Below, piece after piece: positions 31,855 to 40,975 of a stretch of DNA of 64,000 bases. The stretch spans positions 28,744 to 92,743 of the forward strand of contig JARLGU010000056.1 of the NCBI GenBank assembly GCA_031292625.1. Reading direction: 5' to 3'. The stretch's first letter is position 1; each line of letters starts with the position of its first letter. The position numbers were made by a program, and so were the translations under genes. This DNA is from Capsulimonadaceae bacterium. GTDB taxonomy: Bacteria > Armatimonadota > Armatimonadia > Armatimonadales > Capsulimonadaceae. A model generated the notes under the pieces. That model searched no databases. It was given only the letters and a program-made list of their open reading frames with translations, and was not told where the DNA came from.

Positions 31855-34797
31855 TCATTTCCGCAGCAGAACAGTCCCGAACCGCGCAGGGTCCTTGCCT
31901 GATGCGATGCCATCGAAGAGCCCAAGGGCCGTCGGATCGGCTTGATCGGCGGTGTAGATCTTGTTGATCGCCGCCGCCGCCGCAATAGTCGCGCCGGCCG
32001 GCGGAGCGGTCGCCCTCCCCAGCGTTTTCCACGGAATCGCGGCTTCGTAGACGATCTTCCCAGGCTGCGGCGCAATCGCCAGTTTCAGGTCGTCCGGGTT
32101 GACGATGCCGGTGGGAAGTTTGGCGGGATCGAAGGTAACGGAGCGCACGCACTGGGGGCCGTCGCTCGTCAAGGCGAACGTCATTTCCGTGTACGGCATC
32201 GAGCCAAGATCGGCAGCCATATTCCCGGTGCCCGTCCCCAGCATTTCAGGCGCAAGGTTGAAGGCGAGTTGGATGCAGTCGCCCTTCCAGATCAGATCGT
32301 CGTGGTACGGCTGCAGATGCGTGGACGTCGCAACCTCGCAGGCGAAATAGAGCGCCGACTCATCCCATGCGTAGCGAATGGCGGCTGCCAGGTCTCCCGT
32401 GTAATAGCCAGGCGACCGCACGATATTTTCGCGCCCGGCAAGGTTTACCGGCGGAACATCCCCCCACTCGGATAGAGCGCCGTCGATCTTTGGCGGCGCG
32501 CTGAAATGCGGCGCAGTGAGAAAATCCAAGCCCGCCGATTGAGTCGAGCTAGAGCCTTCCTGCACGGCCGTCGTCACGAGCACGTGGTAACGCTGTGCAG
32601 GGTTCGGATGCAACTGCGCGCATTCGATCGTCAGTTCCGATTGCGAGCGCGCTTGGAGGACGATCGACTTCTCGACGGAAAAGGCCGGAGCTTCCTTGAC
32701 TTTGATGTCCACGGACACGGTTTCCGCGCGAGAGCTGTTGGACGTAAGAGTCATGGCAATCGAAGGTTGGCCGTCTGAGAACGCCTCCTCGATATTCGCC
32801 GCCGCAACGAGGGGCTTGACGTCTATAACCGCTCCGGCAACGCCTGTTACGCGCCCATCGCGAAGCAGCGAAAGGTTAACGGGATACGCCCCAGGCGCGG
32901 CATCGTTGGGAATTGCGACCGGCACGCGGAACGAACCGTCGCGCCCGCCCGGCGTGCCCGGCGTGCCCGCGCGAAGACCAGTGGCGTCAACGTTAATCCG
33001 ATCGTTCGATTTCGGCGCGCCGCCGTCCCGGCGAACCTGGGCCGCGACGACCACCGTCTCTCCCGGCAACGCTTCGTATCGGCCGGACACCATCGCGAGG
33101 CGTCTCTCGCCGGACGTGCCGTAGAGGTTCGGCGAAAGTCCGCGCACGTAGACGGGCTCCGGACCAAGCGAGATGGCGACTTCGCCATTATCGGAAGCAA
33201 TGTCATGCTCGCGCCCCATCCAATCGTAGACCTGAACTCGACTGACTCCTACCGGCAGGAAAACCTCATGGGGCATCTTCCCATAATCCCATAGCGCGGC
33301 GATGACGTCCTTGTCCCGCTGAAAGACATATCCGAGCGACGTCCCGCCCAACTGCTCGATGGGGCCGTTGGAGTGGTGGCCTTCCAGCAACAGCGTCATC
33401 GCCGCATAGGCTGGCGCAATCGGCTTTGGGGAGACAAGGTCGCTGCTCCAGTTCTTTTTGGGATCGAGATTGTAGTACATTCCGTATCCCTTTTCCCGCC
33501 CCATGTGATAGTCGGAAAAGTAAAACGCGAAATTGCACTTAAATCCTTCGCCCAAGGTAATGATGTTCTGGCGAATAAGCCCCTCAGCTTGAGCGAGTTC
33601 CTGGTTCGTGTCCTCGTTCGTCGACATCCCTTGCTCCGTTCCCAGGATCGCCAGATCGCGCCCGGTCGCACGCCGCGTCATGGCTTTGAACGCCCTCAGG
33701 TTTTCGATATATCCGTGTGTTTCGCACGGATGGGTCACATACGGATGTATTGAGATCGCATCCACCACGGGCGCAATCCCCGCTCGCAACAGGCGCTCAT
33801 TCCATTGGATCTGGGCGAAGTCCATCGAACTCCCGCATGGACCGGCGACGACCGCCTTTGGATCGACTGCGCGGATGGCTTCGTACGCGATCTTTGAAAT
33901 GCGGACAAGCCCTGCGTCGGTCCCCTTGTATCCCCACGGCGTAACCGGCTCCCACAAGGGTTGATAGTAGTGGCGTGGTTCGTCCGAATGGAGACGGACG
34001 ACGTTTTTGGCGACTTCCGTGCAGTACGATCTGTAGGCTTTCTCTCCCTCCGCGGTCAGCTCGGCATTGGGCGATCCCCCGTTGCGCGTCTCCGGTTTGC
34101 CTGCCCAGTCAGGCACGCCGTTGACGCAGTACAACCTGTATGTATTCCAAGACGTCCCCGCGGCCGACTTTGGGCCAAGTTCGCTTGAGACGACATCGTT
34201 ATCGTTCGCCGGGTCTTGGTCGTGAAATTCGCCGGCATGGCTACGCTCGCGCCATTGCCATGGGTACCCGGCAAGGACCCATCTGGCGCCGAGATAGGGT
34301 AGCGCATGAACGCTCTTCGGTCCGAACGAGCCTTGCATACCGAACAGAGTTTCCGCCTGCCCGTAGTCCTTGCGTGACGACGGCGGCGGCACGATCGCGT
34401 ACGTCAGGAACCCGGCAGGACGCGTGAACTGGGCGGGAAGCGTCGCGCCGCCAATCGACGCGAATACGCGGTAGAAGCCGAGCGCTTGATGCGGCGCGTC
34501 AACATCCCCCGTCCATTTACCGGACGAATCGGCTTGAATATCGACGGTACGTTGCTCTACAACCGTGTCGTGCTCATCTTTGGTCGTTAATAACAGCCCC
34601 GCTCTCGCACCCGGCGCTAGTCCCGAGGCGGCGAACGTTAGCTTCACCGGTTCGCCGAGTCCAAATGTGCTGTAGATTGGACAAGACGTGGTCCCCGAAA
34701 GGGTGATGTCGGCGAGAGCGACCTGATGCAGCGGGGCTCCGAGAACGATCGCAAACGAAACAAGGCGCGTAATTGCTCTGATGAATAGCATGTTCAT
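31855..34797 (-). CDS. Large secreted protein: TIM-barrel GH-like domain plus C-terminal CBM9-like domain
   Basis: ILGTEQGMS (possible nucleophile), CBM9-like APPKIDGALSEWGDVPP...DESALYFACEV. Confidence 0.75.
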   Translation of the reverse strand: MNMLFIRAITRLVSFAIVLGAPLHQVALADITLSGTTSCPIYSTFGLGEPVKLTFAASGLAPGARAGLLLTTKDEHDTVVEQRTVDIQADSSGKWTGDVDAPHQALGFYRVFASIGGATLPAQFTRPAGFLTYAIVPPPSSRKDYGQAETLFGMQGSFGPKSVHALPYLGARWVLAGYPWQWRERSHAGEFHDQDPANDNDVVSSELGPKSAAGTSWNTYRLYCVNGVPDWAGKPETRNGGSPNAELTAEGEKAYRSYCTEVAKNVVRLHSDEPRHYYQPLWEPVTPWGYKGTDAGLVRISKIAYEAIRAVDPKAVVAGPCGSSMDFAQIQWNERLLRAGIAPVVDAISIHPYVTHPCETHGYIENLRAFKAMTRRATGRDLAILGTEQGMSTNEDTNQELAQAEGLIRQNIITLGEGFKCNFAFYFSDYHMGREKGYGMYYNLDPKKNWSSDLVSPKPIAPAYAAMTLLLEGHHSNGPIEQLGGTSLGYVFQRDKDVIAALWDYGKMPHEVFLPVGVSRVQVYDWMGREHDIASDNGEVAISLGPEPVYVRGLSPNLYGTSGERRLAMVSGRYEALPGETVVVAAQVRRDGGAPKSNDRINVDATGLRAGTPGTPGGRDGSFRVPVAIPNDAAPGAYPVNLSLLRDGRVTGVAGAVIDVKPLVAAANIEEAFSDGQPSIAMTLTSNSSRAETVSVDIKVKEAPAFSVEKSIVLQARSQSELTIECAQLHPNPAQRYHVLVTTAVQEGSSSTQSAGLDFLTAPHFSAPPKIDGALSEWGDVPPVNLAGRENIVRSPGYYTGDLAAAIRYAWDESALYFACEVATSTHLQPYHDDLIWKGDCIQLAFNLAPEMLGTGTGNMAADLGSMPYTEMTFALTSDGPQCVRSVTFDPAKLPTGIVNPDDLKLAIAPQPGKIVYEAAIPWKTLGRATAPPAGATIAAAAAINKIYTADQADPTALGLFDGIASGKDPARFGTVLLRK

Positions 34798-34807
34798 GTT
34801 GTGATTT

Positions 34808-35695
34808 CTAATACGGGCTGAACGTCGCTGCGGGAGTGAGCGTGCCGCCGGAATTGAACGCTCCCTCCGTGCCGGCCGGTGTTCCCGCGCCCCAAATATT
34901 GGGCGGGTTCTGATCCTGGTAATTACTCGCGGCAACGATCCATTCGCCTGTATAGAAAGCAATTCCGGTCGAAACCTGCGTTCCCAGCAGCCACTTGACG
35001 TGACCGTCCGCCATCAGAAAGTTGGAGCCTTGCGAATGTCTGGCGCTGGGATCGTAACAGGAGTTAGTGACCTGTGACCTGTGATAAAACGGGCCTGTCG
35101 CATAGCGTAGAACCGTCGTCGTCAAAGACGTGCAGATACCGGTACCGGTGGCGCCCCGGCCGGATGGGTCATAGTTCATCGCCGAGAAGCCATAGCCGGT
35201 TGGCGCGCACGAACTCACAACAGACGGATCGCAGCCCTGACTTCCGGCGTTTCCGGCGACTTCGAACTCGAGCACCGTCTTCGCCGTCGCACCGAACTGC
35301 GAAAGCGAACGAGCTGCCAGGTTCGCATTGAAGCCGTATGAAATGAAGAGCGGCGTGTTGGGGGGGGCGGCAGAGGGAGTCTGATCGTCCGGGCACTGGT
35401 ACACATTTTGGCTCTTGACGTAGGGATAGACCAAGCCCGCCCAGCCTGCGCCCGGCATATAGCCTGGAAGCGTGCAAGTCATCGTTTCATCGTAATCCTG
35501 CTCGTACTGGATGAACGCGATTCCCATCTGTTTGAGATTCGACGCGCACGACGCTTGCCGCGCCTTCTCGCGCGCCGTCGCAAATACGGGAAATAAAATG
35601 GCCGCTAATATCGCAATAATTGCGATGACAACGAGGAGCTCAATTAAAGTGAACGCTGCCGATTGGTTTCCTCGCGATTGAATAGATCTTGTCAT
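34808..35695 (-). CDS. Prepilin-type N-methylation/DUF1559 (H-X9-DG) protein
   Basis: [51 protein letters not shown]. Confidence 0.92.
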   Translation of the reverse strand: MTRSIQSRGNQSAAFTLIELLVVIAIIAILAAILFPVFATAREKARQASCASNLKQMGIAFIQYEQDYDETMTCTLPGYMPGAGWAGLVYPYVKSQNVYQCPDDQTPSAAPPNTPLFISYGFNANLAARSLSQFGATAKTVLEFEVAGNAGSQGCDPSVVSSCAPTGYGFSAMNYDPSGRGATGTGICTSLTTTVLRYATGPFYHRSQVTNSCYDPSARHSQGSNFLMADGHVKWLLGTQVSTGIAFYTGEWIVAASNYQDQNPPNIWGAGTPAGTEGAFNSGGTLTPAATFSPY

Positions 35696-35718
35696 ATCCT
35701 TCTCCTCCTGTCGTAACC

Positions 35719-36894
35719 CTAGACCTTTGCTGTCGCTTCGCCGTGCAATGCCCCGAAAAGCGTCGATTGGCGAACGATGAGATGCGATTGCATTTGCACA
35801 TCCTGCCGCGCCGCAGGATCATCCCGCATCCGCTGCAAGAGCTGGATCGCTTCCTGGCCCATCTGTTGCCACGGCGGCTGCATGGAGCTCAGTCCTGCGT
35901 CTCGCGATTCATGATCGTTGTCGAATCCGACCAGCGCGTAGTCGCTCCCAACGCGCAGACCTCTCTCCCTCGCAACGTCAACGAACTGTACTGCTATCCG
36001 GTCGTTTGCGGCGAGGACGCCATCAAACTCCACGCCTTCATCAAAAACGCGCTCTGCAAATTCACGGGCTTCGCCTTCGTAGTCGACGTCAATCAGCGCG
36101 TTCGGGATATCGCGGGACGCTCGTACGCGAACATCGAGACTATAGTCCGGTCCCGCCGCCTCAATAACCTCTCGCGCGCCCAGGATGCGGCGCTCGGACC
36201 AGGTTGCGACGACCGAGGAAAAGAACACGATCCGGCGACACCCGCAGTCCACAAGGTGCGAGGCCGCGCCGCGACCGGCGTTGACGCTATCGTAGTACAC
36301 CGTCGGAACCGGCAACGGAGCTTCGTCCCAGAGGATCGCCGCCATCGGAACCGGTTTTCGAGAAGCCTGCGCGATGTACTGGAATTCCAGCGGATCCTGT
36401 TCCAGCACGAAGACAATGCTCTCAGCGCCTTGCATCCGAACTTCGTCGACGGCCACGCGCAGGGGAACGTGAGCGCCATCCTGCCGGTACCGGTTGAAAA
36501 ATACCGAGTTCCCGCCCGCAAGCGTCAGCGCCCGCTCCAACGAGTGCATGATGGTCGTTGCTCTCTCGACGCGAACGCCCTCGCCTTTCCAGCTCGGGTA
36601 CACGTACGTGATGATGCCGACCGTGCCGAGCCTGGTCTGGGGAAGCGCGTCAGCTCGTGCAACAAACGTGCCGCGGCCATTTTCTGCTCGCACGAGGCCG
36701 CTCGCCACGAGACCATTCACGGCCTTTTGGATGATAATTGGAGCGACCTTATACTTTGACGCCAGGTCACGCCGGCCCGGCAAGCGCGATCCCACGGGAT
36801 AGGCGCCGTTTTCGATCTTTTGGCGTAAATCCTGGGCGATGTTGTCCGAGATCGACCGCTTCGTACGTATGAGTTCGGCAATCTGAGCTGGCAA
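35719..36894 (-). CDS. GntR-type wHTH plus LacI-type sensor transcriptional regulator
   Basis: [34 protein letters not shown]-terminal periplasmic-binding-like domain [17 protein letters not shown]. Confidence 0.9.
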   Translation of the reverse strand: MPAQIAELIRTKRSISDNIAQDLRQKIENGAYPVGSRLPGRRDLASKYKVAPIIIQKAVNGLVASGLVRAENGRGTFVARADALPQTRLGTVGIITYVYPSWKGEGVRVERATTIMHSLERALTLAGGNSVFFNRYRQDGAHVPLRVAVDEVRMQGAESIVFVLEQDPLEFQYIAQASRKPVPMAAILWDEAPLPVPTVYYDSVNAGRGAASHLVDCGCRRIVFFSSVVATWSERRILGAREVIEAAGPDYSLDVRVRASRDIPNALIDVDYEGEAREFAERVFDEGVEFDGVLAANDRIAVQFVDVARERGLRVGSDYALVGFDNDHESRDAGLSSMQPPWQQMGQEAIQLLQRMRDDPAARQDVQMQSHLIVRQSTLFGALHGEATAKV

Positions 36895-37010
36895 TGGTTT
36901 ACCCGTATCACAAAAGTATTACGGTTCACATTGTATCACGACGTCACAACCGTGTCAAGTATGTGTTACGATTCTTGTCATTGAGTTGTTTGCGAAGCAA
37001 TAAGCGGATG

Positions 37011-37862
37011 CTAAGGTCTCGCGCGCGGCTCGCCTGACGCCTCCCGATATTTGCTCGGCGTCATACCCGTTTCCCGTTTAAACGCACGCGAAAAATAGGA
37101 AACTTCGCCGAATTTCAATCGATCCGCGATCTCACTGACCGAGACGTCTGAGTACGTTAGCAACTCCTTTGCCCGGCGGATGACGCCATTTACGATGAAC
37201 TGCTTGAGAGTTATGCCGGTCGCGCGCCGAAATGCCTTCGATGCCGCCGAAGCCGACATGCCAACTAGCCGAGCAACGGTATCGATGGAGAGTTCCATGG
37301 AGGGACGTTGCTCGACTTCGGTGATTATGGCGCGAAACCGCTCAGTTCGCGCGTACCGGAGGGCCAGCACATCCAGCTCTGCCGGGAGCAGCTTCTGAAT
37401 CGCCACGAAGGCCAGCGCCTCGGCCGCGGCGGACTCGCCGGCTGCCAGCGCATTCAGGATAAGCCCCCGCAACGCGTCATCACGCAGCTGTAAGACGCCT
37501 CCACGCGGATCGAAAAGATCACCGCCCGTTTCATCGTACACGTGGATATGGAACGCGTGCATTTGGCATTCGTAGCGCGTTTCGAATGGCATCCTGGCTG
37601 GCAAGAGGTAGATGGCGGCCGGAGTAAGTGTGTACTTGCGTTCCGTTGCCAAAATACAAGCGTGCCCGCTGAGGGGAAGAAACAAACGGGTCACGACGGG
37701 GGCAGGATGAACATACGACGCGGGAGTCGCGAATGTCGAGCAATGCGTGTCAAGGAAGCGGCACGTCACGACAACGGGCGTGTCGTGATGGCGGAACGCG
37801 TGCCGCATTTCGCTGCTTGGCCCATCGAGCCACTGCCTGCTTTCGTTGACCGTGGTGCGCAT
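37011..37862 (-). CDS. AraC-family transcriptional regulator
   Basis: SASAASKAFRRATGITLKQFIVNGVIRRAKELL...EVSYFSRAFKRETGMTPSKYRE. Confidence 0.93.
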   Translation of the reverse strand: MRTTVNESRQWLDGPSSEMRHAFRHHDTPVVVTCRFLDTHCSTFATPASYVHPAPVVTRLFLPLSGHACILATERKYTLTPAAIYLLPARMPFETRYECQMHAFHIHVYDETGGDLFDPRGGVLQLRDDALRGLILNALAAGESAAAEALAFVAIQKLLPAELDVLALRYARTERFRAIITEVEQRPSMELSIDTVARLVGMSASAASKAFRRATGITLKQFIVNGVIRRAKELLTYSDVSVSEIADRLKFGEVSYFSRAFKRETGMTPSKYREASGEPRARP

Positions 37863-38031
37863 GCATGATATGGCTCGCCGCGGTATTTCTGTCCTAAAAT
37901 GCCAAACAAATGGCCGGCGAGTGCCTTGGCGGAGATCGTCCTGTCGTTTATTATTATAGTGTGGTTATCGGAAATAGATGTTATTTTGTGCGCGAGAGCG
38001 CACATCCAGAAATTCGAATGGAGACGGCGCC

Positions 38032-39438
38032 ATGCAATATTCACGGCCAGGCGGCAATTTCTTCGTGGGCGACTGCATGCCATTTGCTCACGATGGAGTC
38101 TTCCACCTTTACTATTTGCTCGACGAGGCTCATCATGCGCTCAGAGGCGGTCTTGGCGGTCACCAGTGGGCGCATTTATCCACAACCGACCTTGTGTGCT
38201 GGACGCAACATCCGTTGGCGCTGGCGCTTGGTCAGGACTGGGAAGCATCACTCTGCACTGGCTCCATTTTGCATTATCGCGAAAAGTATCATGCGTTCTA
38301 TCCAACCCGGACGTGGCAAAAAACCGAGTGCCTCAGCCATGCGTCCGGACCCGACGGCATAAGCTTCGCCAAGACCCTGCCGAATCCGTTTCTCTCGGCG
38401 CCGGCCGGTTACGCTCCCGCCGACTTTCGCGACCCATTCGCCTATATCGGAGACGACGGTCGCGTCAATCTGCTGGTTACGGCGCGCTTGGAGGCGCCGT
38501 CGCTGGCCGGGCTCGGTGGTTGCATCGTTCGCTTCACCTCGCAAGACCTGGCCCATTGGGATTTTCAGGGGCCGATCCTTTTCCCAGGCTCTAGAAAGGG
38601 CCATTTGTCGGTTCCGGAGTGCCCCGATTACTTTGCCTTCAACGGCCGCCAGTATCTTACGTTCGGCCAGGGGCTTCGCACCTACTACAGAATATCGAGT
38701 GACGGCGGCGCCAGCTGGTCCCGCCCGCTTATCGACACGCTGGGCAACAATATGCTTGCAGTTATGAAGACAGCGTCTTTCGGCGATGGCCGCAGGATCG
38801 GCGTTGCATGGATCGGCTCGCGCGATGGCGGACGCGACGACGGCAATCGGCTCTGGGGAGGGCATCTTGTCTTCCGCGAAATTGTGCCTCTTCGCGATGG
38901 ATCGCTTGGCACGAAGTTTCCGGCAGAGATGGTCCCCGACACCGGACGGCAGGTCGGAGCGCACTTAGCCAGTCTAACGCCAGGCGCTGTTATTGATGCC
39001 GGCAACGTCACTTTTAGAGCGCCAGCCACAATTGAAGCGGCGTCGCTTGCAGAGTTGCCTCGTGATTACAGGCTGCGGTGCACGTTTACGCCCCAGCGCG
39101 GGGCTTACCGATTCGGTCTTGGCCTGCGTGGCGAAGGTGCGTTCGATACGATGTATCTGCTGTCCGTGAGCGGAACGACGGGGAATGTTCGTCTTGGCGA
39201 TGAGGAGATCGAAGGGGTCTATGAAGACGGCCAGCCTATCGAATTTGACATTGTTCTTCACGATGACATCATCGACGTCTGTATTAACGAGAGCCATTGC
39301 CTGATAAACCGCCTCGGCAACCTTCAAGGCGGCTCTGCTTTTCTTTTCTGCGAAGGGGGCTGCGCGACCGTTTCCGGAATTGCCAGCACCTATGTGAAGC
39401 GAAACGAAGAATTTGGGTTGCCCGTGGGAATGAGCTAA
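38032..39438 (+). CDS. GH32 family hydrolase (levanase/fructosidase-like)
   Basis: FFVGDCMPFAHDGVFHLYYLLDEAHH; FRDPFAYIGDDG; VPECPDYF. Confidence 0.88.
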   Translation: MQYSRPGGNFFVGDCMPFAHDGVFHLYYLLDEAHHALRGGLGGHQWAHLSTTDLVCWTQHPLALALGQDWEASLCTGSILHYREKYHAFYPTRTWQKTECLSHASGPDGISFAKTLPNPFLSAPAGYAPADFRDPFAYIGDDGRVNLLVTARLEAPSLAGLGGCIVRFTSQDLAHWDFQGPILFPGSRKGHLSVPECPDYFAFNGRQYLTFGQGLRTYYRISSDGGASWSRPLIDTLGNNMLAVMKTASFGDGRRIGVAWIGSRDGGRDDGNRLWGGHLVFREIVPLRDGSLGTKFPAEMVPDTGRQVGAHLASLTPGAVIDAGNVTFRAPATIEAASLAELPRDYRLRCTFTPQRGAYRFGLGLRGEGAFDTMYLLSVSGTTGNVRLGDEEIEGVYEDGQPIEFDIVLHDDIIDVCINESHCLINRLGNLQGGSAFLFCEGGCATVSGIASTYVKRNEEFGLPVGMS

Positions 39439-39504
39439 ATCTATAGTATCTTTCGCTTTGTAAGGAAAGATGAGGATTAAGATGCGCTACGTGGCCATAT
39501 TTCT

Positions 39505-39702
39505 TTAGCCGCTTAACACGCGGCCGGTTGGCAAGCCGCACGCGAAGCGCTTGGAAAATGGCCAGCGGCCGCCGGCCTCAATTGTGCGAGGAGAGTGCCG
39601 GTTGATGTCACCCACAAGTAACCAGGAGTCGCGATAACGAGGGATGTCGGCAGGCGGAATAGCGCTGACCGATTTCGCGGAAGGAGGTGCTGTTTTTTTC
39701 AT
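39505..39702 (-). CDS. Possible small protein (65 aa)
   Basis: ATG with GAGGA about 6 nt upstream (minus strand); no recognised domain. Confidence 0.3.
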   Translation of the reverse strand: MKKTAPPSAKSVSAIPPADIPRYRDSWLLVGDINRHSPRTIEAGGRWPFSKRFACGLPTGRVLSG

Positions 39703-39778
39703 TTTGTCCTCAGTTTAATGAAGAGAGGACAAACCAACACGCGTTTTTACGCCCGATTTCGGCAAAAATCGGGCAAAA

Positions 39779-39853
<75 letters not shown>

Positions 39854-39866
39854 GCGAACGAGAGAG

Positions 39867-39896
39867 AATATACCCCACGCCGATTCGCGTTGTCAA
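39867..39896 (-). promoter_or_regulatory. tRNA-Gly promoter TTGACA-18-TATATT
   Basis: Minus strand TTGACAACGCGAATCGGCGTGGGGTATATT just upstream of the tRNA. Confidence 0.7.
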
Positions 39897-40066
39897 CAAA
39901 TTCGACGCCTTGTTTGCGGATTTTCCGGAACCTTAATACCCGGCGGCTTGAAGAATGCGCTGGTCCGCCAACTTTGTGCGGAGTAATCTTCTCAATTGGG
40001 CAGGAGATTGCAAGGAGGTCTCGAACTGTACGTTACCCACGAAATACTCGTTGAGAGGTAACCTAC

Positions 40067-40828
40067 GTGATCCCGATTTCAATTCAACTTTACACACTCC
40101 GCGAACAAAACGCGGTCGATTTCCCCGGCGTTCTTCGCATGCTTGCCGAGACCGGCTACAAGGGCGTCGAGTTCGCCGGGCTCTACGACTACAAGGCGTC
40201 CGAGATCGCCGCGATAATCGAAGACCTGGGACTGATAACCAGTTCCGCGCATACCGCCCTGCCAACCAGAGAGAATATCGCCGAGCTTGCCGACACTTAC
40301 AAGACTCTTGGCACCACTAAGCTTATCTCCGGCTTCGGTCCGAAGGAATTTGAAACGGTGGACGCGCTCAACCGGTCAATCGATCGATTCCAGGAGGCGG
40401 TTGAAGTGGCTTCCGCCAACGGATTCGAGTTTGGCATGCACAACCATAACTGGGAGTTTACGCCGTATGCCGACGGATCCCTGCCATACGATCGCATCTT
40501 GGCAGCCATTCCTAAACTCTACAGCGAACTCGATGTCTTCTGGGCAGCCTTCGCCGGTTCCGACCCCGCCGCCTTCGTCAAGAAGTATAAGTCTCGTATG
40601 CCAGTGATCCACCTCAAAGACGGCCCGCTTGGTCCTGAGAAGATCATGAGCGCGGTCGGCTCCGGAGAGGTCGATATACAGGCGGTCGTAAAAGCTGCCG
40701 ACCCCAATATAACGAAGTGGCTGATCGTGGAAATCGATCGTTGCGCCACCGACATGGTTCAGGCCGTTAAGGACAGCTACGCCTATCTCGTCCGCACCGG
40801 ACTCGGCGCAGGCAACAAGGCCGTCTAG
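40067..40828 (+). CDS. Sugar phosphate isomerase/epimerase (xylose isomerase-like TIM barrel)
   Basis: ISIQLYTLREQNAVDFPGVLRMLAETGYKGVEFAG; MHNHNWEF; HLKDG. Confidence 0.9.
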   Translation: MIPISIQLYTLREQNAVDFPGVLRMLAETGYKGVEFAGLYDYKASEIAAIIEDLGLITSSAHTALPTRENIAELADTYKTLGTTKLISGFGPKEFETVDALNRSIDRFQEAVEVASANGFEFGMHNHNWEFTPYADGSLPYDRILAAIPKLYSELDVFWAAFAGSDPAAFVKKYKSRMPVIHLKDGPLGPEKIMSAVGSGEVDIQAVVKAADPNITKWLIVEIDRCATDMVQAVKDSYAYLVRTGLGAGNKAV

Positions 40829-40975
40829 CCTGACGGCGTTCTGCCTTGCGGCCCTTCGTCAGCCCGCTGGAATTCCTCCCGTTTCGGGACGGGGCGCCCA
40901 GCGGGCTGCGGCCCGCGGAGGCGGCTGCGAGGCCTTCGGGAGGAAGACGGGGCTCTGCGTTCTCTCTTGCGCTTC

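Noticed and set aside
36093-36521. 142-aa minus-strand ORF within the GntR/LacI regulator
   Set aside because: Alternative frame of a well-supported CDS.
39439-39470. ATCTTTC...GAAAGAT inverted repeat after the GH32 gene
   Set aside because: Short arms with an 11-nt loop and no U-tract; could be a weak terminator but not supportable alone.
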